Shown: positions 13,774-16,864 of the stretch, piece after piece
Position numbering within the stretch: position 1 is the stretch's first letter
Layout of the letters: each line of letters begins with the position of its first letter
Origin: an uncultured Eubacteriales bacterium
Lineage (GTDB): Bacteria; Bacillota; Clostridia; Lachnospirales; Lachnospiraceae
Assembly (NCBI GenBank): GCA_900321525.1
Contig: ONWL01000009.1
Coordinates: 1-16,864, forward strand
Reading direction: 5' to 3'
DNA: 16,864 nucleotides
Translations under genes and position numbers: made by a program
The notes under the pieces: model-generated
The model's database searches: none
What the model was told of the DNA's origin: nothing
What the model saw: the letters and a program-made list of their open reading frames with translations, nothing else

Positions 13774-14175
13774 ATGGAATTCAAGAGAGAAAATATCAAA
13801 GGTGGAGCAGCATTTGAAGATGTTGCAGGATACTCACGAGTATTAAAGGCAGGATCTTTCGTCTATGTTTCGGGAACTACAGCAGTAACTCCCGAAGGAA
13901 CCGTTTACGGGGAGGGCGATCCCTATGCTCAGGCAAAATACATATTTACCAAACTTGTGGGGCTTCTTGAAGAAAATGGTGTCTCAAAAGAAGAAGTAGT
14001 GAAGGTAAATATTTATGCTACTAGCTCATCGTACAACGGTGAAATAACAAAGGCTTATTCTGAATTTTTCAAAGAGAACCGTCCCTGCTGCACATGGCTG
14101 GGAATCAAAGAACTCAACAGACCTACTCAGCTTGTTGAAATTGAAATGCAGGCAATTATCGGAGCGAAGTTATAA
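13774..14175 (+). CDS. RidA/YjgF/UK114-family protein
   Basis: A 133-residue protein spanning the whole RidA fold, which forms trimers with active sites at subunit interfaces. Canonical RidA hydrolyses reactive enamine/imine intermediates that arise from amino-acid breakdown. Visible motifs are VYVSGTTAVTPEGTVYG, PYAQAKYIFTKLVGLLEENG, VVKVNIYATS and VEIEMQAI at the end. The usual P-A-R-S-x-V motif with the catalytic Arg reads RPCCTWLG here, so that Arg appears to be replaced. That would place it among the Rid subgroups without imine deaminase activity. AGGAGG precedes the ATG by about 8 nt. Coupling to a dehydrogenase and to a 2Fe-2S/FAD oxidoreductase nearby suggests amine or amino-acid catabolism, as inference. 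Confidence 0.92.
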   Translation: MEFKRENIKGGAAFEDVAGYSRVLKAGSFVYVSGTTAVTPEGTVYGEGDPYAQAKYIFTKLVGLLEENGVSKEEVVKVNIYATSSSYNGEITKAYSEFFKENRPCCTWLGIKELNRPTQLVEIEMQAIIGAKL

Positions 14176-14187
14176 TATTGGAAATAA

Positions 14188-14292
14188 CGGTATACACAAC
14201 AAAATCATTTTCCGCTTACGGATACTGAAACAGAACTTCTTAGAAACAGTGCAGAATGGATCAGAAACACAATGAGGAGCATTGAAATATAG
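14188..14292 (+). pseudogene. Remnant of a lactate/malate dehydrogenase C-terminus
   Basis: Directly after the RidA gene a 34-codon open stretch, with no start codon, reads NHFPLTDTETELLRNSAEWI and then RNTMRSIEI before a TAG at 14290-14292. The pattern P-L-(S/T)-x-x-E-x-x-x-L-x-x-S-A-x-x-(I/L) is how L-lactate and related malate dehydrogenases end. The frame is closed upstream by a TAA at 14185-14187, only 10 bp after the RidA stop. The rest of the enzyme is missing. This looks like the residue of a deletion that brought the RidA gene against the old gene end and its terminator. Confidence 0.5.
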
Positions 14293-14295
14293 AGG

Positions 14296-14330
14296 ATTAA
14301 GACACTTGTACAAGAGACAAGTGTCTTAAT
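14296..14330. terminator. Bidirectional terminator between convergent genes
   Basis: A perfect 14-bp stem, ATTAAGACACTTGT at 14296-14309 and ACAAGTGTCTTAAT at 14317-14330, with a 7-nt loop. It is followed by TTT on the plus strand and sits 3 bp beyond the stop of the minus-strand gene at 14333. It serves both the plus-strand operon and the AraC operon. Confidence 0.8.
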
Positions 14331-14332
14331 TT

Positions 14333-14803
14333 TCAGTAATATATTATTTCGTGACCTGTTTTGTAAAGAAAATTTTCAGTAAATACTTTCGGAGACAATA
14401 CTGCGCTTGATGTTTCCGAACAGGCTGGAAATATCAAGTATTTTTCGTTGCACAGCCTGTGTTCGATATATACCTGAAATCTGTGGTCTGTATCAAATAC
14501 AAGCCCCAGAGGAGTAACAGTTTCGGGAGTACAGGCAATAAGAGAATACGGATTCTTTTCATTATCGGGAATATCTTCCGTCTCTACCGAATCAGGCAAA
14601 ACTGTTTCATATATGCAAATCATAAATTCTGTACTGTTCTTTATACGGGATACTTTGACTTTGGGGACAGAAGTCTTATGTCTTGATTTATGTATGAGCT
14701 GTTCAAATTCAATGCGCTTTTTGTATGGATGGTGACAGTATCTGACAAACTCAATGGACTCTCTCATCAAAAAAGAATAAAGTTCAAGTTCCTTGTTATT
14801 CAT
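14333..14803 (-). CDS. Hypothetical cytoplasmic protein, 156 residues
   Basis: No family recognised. The protein has no signal peptide or membrane segment and mixed charge. It opens with a helical stretch (MNNKELELYSFLMRESIEF) and has a middle beta-rich part (PKVKVSRIKNSTEFMICIYETVL). A later stretch, TPLGLVFDTDHRFQVYIEHR, looks like a small ligand-binding or enzyme-like fold. It starts 3 bp after the AraC-type gene stop, with GAGGA inside that gene's end as ribosome-binding site, so the two are co-transcribed and probably co-translated. It may modify or assist the regulator, or act in the same pathway; nothing in the sequence decides this. It ends just before the shared terminator at 14296-14330. 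Confidence 0.75.
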   Translation of the reverse strand: MNNKELELYSFLMRESIEFVRYCHHPYKKRIEFEQLIHKSRHKTSVPKVKVSRIKNSTEFMICIYETVLPDSVETEDIPDNEKNPYSLIACTPETVTPLGLVFDTDHRFQVYIEHRLCNEKYLIFPACSETSSAVLSPKVFTENFLYKTGHEIIYY

Positions 14804-14806
14804 AAC

Positions 14807-15628
14807 TCATCCTCGCTTTTTAATATATTCAGAACAGAAGTGTGAAAACTGTTTTGGTGTAAGACCTGTAAATTCCTTGCATTCACGCTGAAAATGCGAC
14901 TGGTCGGAATAACTGAGAGAACTTATAAGATCAGAAACAGGTTCATCATTGCTTTTCATTATATTTTCAACGGCATACTGAAAGCGGACTATTCTTGAAA
15001 AAAGTTTGGGCGAATATCCCATGATTCCAGAAAAAATACGGTTGGTATGTCTTTCGGAATAACAGATGCTTTCAGCGATTTCGGAAATATCCATAGAACC
15101 ATGAGATTCTTGAATCATGCGGATTATCTGCTGAACTGCATCGTTTACCATAAAAGCAGATGATGGATATTTGTTGAAATGAGTCATAAACAAATTCATT
15201 CGCTCCTCGAATGATTCCGACGCAAAAATTTTTTCTGTAAGGCAGTAGTATGTACTGGAAAACTGTGGAACAAAAGTTTCGGTATCGGTAATTTCACTTA
15301 TGGAAACATCAAAATCTGGGAGTGATATTCCTGGCTGTAAACGCATCCCAAAATATTCTGCCTCGGGGTATACGATTAGGTGTTTGTGACAGACCGGCGT
15401 CCCAATAAGTTCAATGCGGTATCTGTCATTCTGGCGGATAAAAAGCACGTCAACACAGCCATCGGGAATGCATACCATGAAATAATCACGATTTGAGCGG
15501 TCAATTGTTTTTTGAGTTGAGAATTTATAAAACAATTCAACAAAAGGTGAGCAAACATACTGTTCAGTGTAATTTTCAACACCAAATGAAAAGAATGGCT
15601 GACGAAGTTTTATATTTATATTATTCAT
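14807..15628 (-). CDS. AraC/XylS-family transcriptional regulator
   Basis: A 273-residue regulator. Residues about 15-125 form the N-terminal sensor part, with MVCIPDGCVDVLF and GMRLQPG as in the DUF6597-type AraC proteins. The C-terminal DNA-binding domain has two helix-turn-helix units, ISEIAESICYSERHTNRIF (about 181-199) and VSDLISSLSYSDQSHFQREC (231-250), followed by FTGLTPKQF (253-261), the family signature. No ribosome-binding site lies near the ATG at 15628; a strong GGAGG sits 24 nt upstream, past a terminator-like hairpin, so the start is less sure than the gene. It is divergent to the 2Fe-2S/FAD operon at 15908 and convergent with the dehydrogenase operon; both are candidate targets. 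Confidence 0.88.
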   Translation of the reverse strand: MNNINIKLRQPFFSFGVENYTEQYVCSPFVELFYKFSTQKTIDRSNRDYFMVCIPDGCVDVLFIRQNDRYRIELIGTPVCHKHLIVYPEAEYFGMRLQPGISLPDFDVSISEITDTETFVPQFSSTYYCLTEKIFASESFEERMNLFMTHFNKYPSSAFMVNDAVQQIIRMIQESHGSMDISEIAESICYSERHTNRIFSGIMGYSPKLFSRIVRFQYAVENIMKSNDEPVSDLISSLSYSDQSHFQRECKEFTGLTPKQFSHFCSEYIKKRG

Positions 15629-15664
15629 GTATTGATTGATTATACTGAAAACCCTCCTTAAAAT

Positions 15665-15707
15665 AACAGCAAAGACGCTCAGGAATAACCCAAGCGTCTT
15701 TGCTGTT
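15665..15707 (-). promoter_or_regulatory. 15-bp perfect hairpin in the AraC leader, attenuator-like
   Basis: AACAGCAAAGACGCT at 15665-15679 and AGCGTCTTTGCTGTT at 15693-15707 pair perfectly around a 13-nt loop. On the minus strand the right arm is followed by ATTTTAAGGAGG, a short T-run and then a ribosome-binding site. It looks like an intrinsic terminator or attenuator placed in front of the AraC gene, or the terminator of a lost upstream gene. The remaining 15708-15900 is A/T-rich with only small dyads such as CAAGAAA-TT-TTTCTTG near 15750; it presumably holds the divergent promoters, none of which I can place firmly. Confidence 0.6.
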
Positions 15708-15907
15708 CAAATTTATACTATCATTTTACTATGAACTTTTCATAAAGTCAAGAAATTTTTCTTGTTAACATATTTATGTCCGATTTTTTCAAGAAATTTT
15801 GTTTTGGTTTGATTAAAATATAAACAGAACAGAAAACAAGCAATTGTTTAAAGTTCTTAGAGAATAAAACTCGTTGCTTTAGGTTTAAGGAGGAAGGAGG
15901 AATAAAT

Positions 15908-16228
15908 GTGAGAATTCAGGAACACCCGATTATTGAAAGCTACAATAAGGGTAAGTCTATAACATTTTTCTTTGACGGAAAGGAACTCACGGGATATGAG
16001 GGTGATTCAATTGCCGCAGCTCTGAAAGCCGCAGGTGTAATGGTTCACCGCTATACTGCCAAGCAGCATAAGCCGAGAGGAATTTTCTGTGCAATAGGAC
16101 GCTGTACAGATTGTGTAATGATTGTAAACGGCGTTCCGAATGTCAGAACCTGCGTTACACCTCTTGAGGAAGGAATGAAGATTCAGACTCAGTATGGAGT
16201 TGAGCCTAAAAAGGAGGACCGAAAATGA
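15908..16228 (+). CDS. Small (2Fe-2S)-binding protein, sarcosine-oxidase-alpha/HcnA type
   Basis: A 106-residue protein starting at GTG 15908, after AAGGAGGAAGGAGG with a 7-nt gap; the overlapping ATG at 15906 is out of frame. It has the ferredoxin-like fold seen in the N-terminal part of sarcosine oxidase alpha and in HcnA-like subunits. Four Cys at 61, 66, 69 and 82 (C-x4-C-x2-C-x12-C, CAIGRCTDC then TC) hold a 2Fe-2S cluster. The GYEGDSIAAALKAAG and HKPRGIFCAIG strings are typical. It shares an ATGA overlap with the FAD oxidoreductase, so the two should form one complex passing electrons from an amine or imino-acid substrate. The third, catalytic FAD subunit of such complexes is not in the window. 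Confidence 0.88.
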   Translation: MRIQEHPIIESYNKGKSITFFFDGKELTGYEGDSIAAALKAAGVMVHRYTAKQHKPRGIFCAIGRCTDCVMIVNGVPNVRTCVTPLEEGMKIQTQYGVEPKKEDRK

Positions 16229-16864
16229 AAAGACATGAACTTATTGTTATCGGAGCAGGACCCGCGGGCCTTACCTCGGCAATTGAGCTCGCGCGCAGAG
16301 GTTTCTCGGTTACGGTTCTTGAAAAAGGCGAAAAGCCGGGCGGTCAGGTTATCACAGCCGCCGCAGGCCACCTCAAGGATAAACTCTATTGGTGCATCGA
16401 GGATATGATGACGCAGGCGGTAAAGCTGGGCGTTGAATTCAGATTCAACACCGAAGCGGATAAAGAATCGGTTGCCGCCCTGAAACCTGACGGAATAGTT
16501 ATTGCCACCGGATCGAAACCGGTAATTCCCCGTTCAATCAAGGGAATTGAAAAAGAGAATGTCTGCACGGCTCCCGATATCCTGCTCGGGAAAATCAAAC
16601 TTAAAAACAAAAGAGTCGCCGTTATCGGCAGCGGACTCACCGGACTTGAAACTGCTGAAAATCTCGCGCTTGACGGCAATGATGTCACAATTATAGAGGC
16701 CGCTCCGTCGGTCGCTCCGAAGGCCTGGTTCCAGCATATTGACGATTCGCTCTCCCGTCTCAATCCGCTCGGCGTAAAGATTCTTACTCTGACATCGCTT
16801 GAGAGCATCGGCGACGGCGAAATCACAATCAGAACAGAGAGCGGCAACAATGAAAGCCTGCCCT
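16225..16864 (+). CDS. FAD/NAD(P)-dependent oxidoreductase, N-terminal 213 residues
   Basis: Partial gene that is open to the window edge. The ATG at 16225 overlaps the preceding stop (ATGA), with AAGGAGGACC 5-10 nt upstream. The FAD-binding Rossmann motif IVIGAGPAGLTSAIELARRG is at about 7-26, followed by VLEKGEKPGGQV. The ATG motif is IVIATGSKPVIP, and a second dinucleotide-binding fold begins at VAVIGSGLTGLETAENLALDG. This is the two-dinucleotide-domain layout of HcnB/OoxA-like and related oxidoreductase subunits. Together with the 2Fe-2S protein it resembles amine, opine, proline or hydroxyproline dehydrogenase complexes. Its third codon positions are richer in G/C (GCC, GGC, CTC, CGC) than those of the preceding genes, hinting at a different history. 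Confidence 0.88.
   Translation, partial: MKRHELIVIGAGPAGLTSAIELARRGFSVTVLEKGEKPGGQVITAAAGHLKDKLYWCIEDMMTQAVKLGVEFRFNTEADKESVAALKPDGIVIATGSKPVIPRSIKGIEKENVCTAPDILLGKIKLKNKRVAVIGSGLTGLETAENLALDGNDVTIIEAAPSVAPKAWFQHIDDSLSRLNPLGVKILTLTSLESIGDGEITIRTESGNNESLP

Overview
The window looks like chromosome from a gut-type anaerobic Firmicute, most likely Lachnospiraceae/Clostridia. The grounds are the A+T-rich intergenic DNA, strong AGGAGG ribosome-binding sites, AgrA/AgrC-like regulators, VanZ and DUF2712-type proteins, and a clostridial iron-dependent alcohol dehydrogenase. This placement is inferred from gene content and style, not from a database match. No rRNA, tRNA, CRISPR array or complete insertion sequence is visible.

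Region 1 (1-5.8 kb) is a peptide-signalling and ABC-export type region. It opens with the tail of an FtsX-like permease and its terminator. On the minus strand follows an AgrA-like LytTR response regulator and its GHKL histidine kinase, read from a strong promoter through a leader of about 250 nt rich in hairpins. Divergent to it, on the plus strand, lie an ABC ATPase, an ABC-2 type permease, a 40-residue membrane peptide and a VanZ-like protein.

Region 2 (5.8-12.05 kb) is a second, plus-strand regulator/export operon. It holds two LytTR response regulators in a row with no kinase of their own, a secreted DUF2712-like protein with its own promoter, two overlapping polytopic membrane proteins, a lipoprotein and an ABC ATPase, and it ends at a very clear terminator. 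A 98-bp element with a 67-bp identical core sits just upstream of the first regulator. The same element occurs, inverted, between the regulator and kinase genes of region 1. The two loci are therefore related, and the kinase at 435-1742 may serve regulators at both.

Region 3 (12.05-16.86 kb) is metabolic and bounded by gene wreckage. First comes a C-terminal transposase remnant, then an iron-containing alcohol dehydrogenase with a RidA-family protein. A short open stretch that reads like the last 30 residues of a lactate/malate dehydrogenase follows, then a two-way terminator. A convergent AraC-type regulator with a small unknown protein comes next. The window ends in a divergent pair: a small 2Fe-2S protein and an FAD/NAD(P) oxidoreductase whose start codon overlaps the preceding stop and which runs off the edge. 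The last pair resembles subunits of amine or imino-acid dehydrogenases, whose imine products RidA-family proteins typically handle, so one catabolic unit under the AraC regulator is plausible but not proven.
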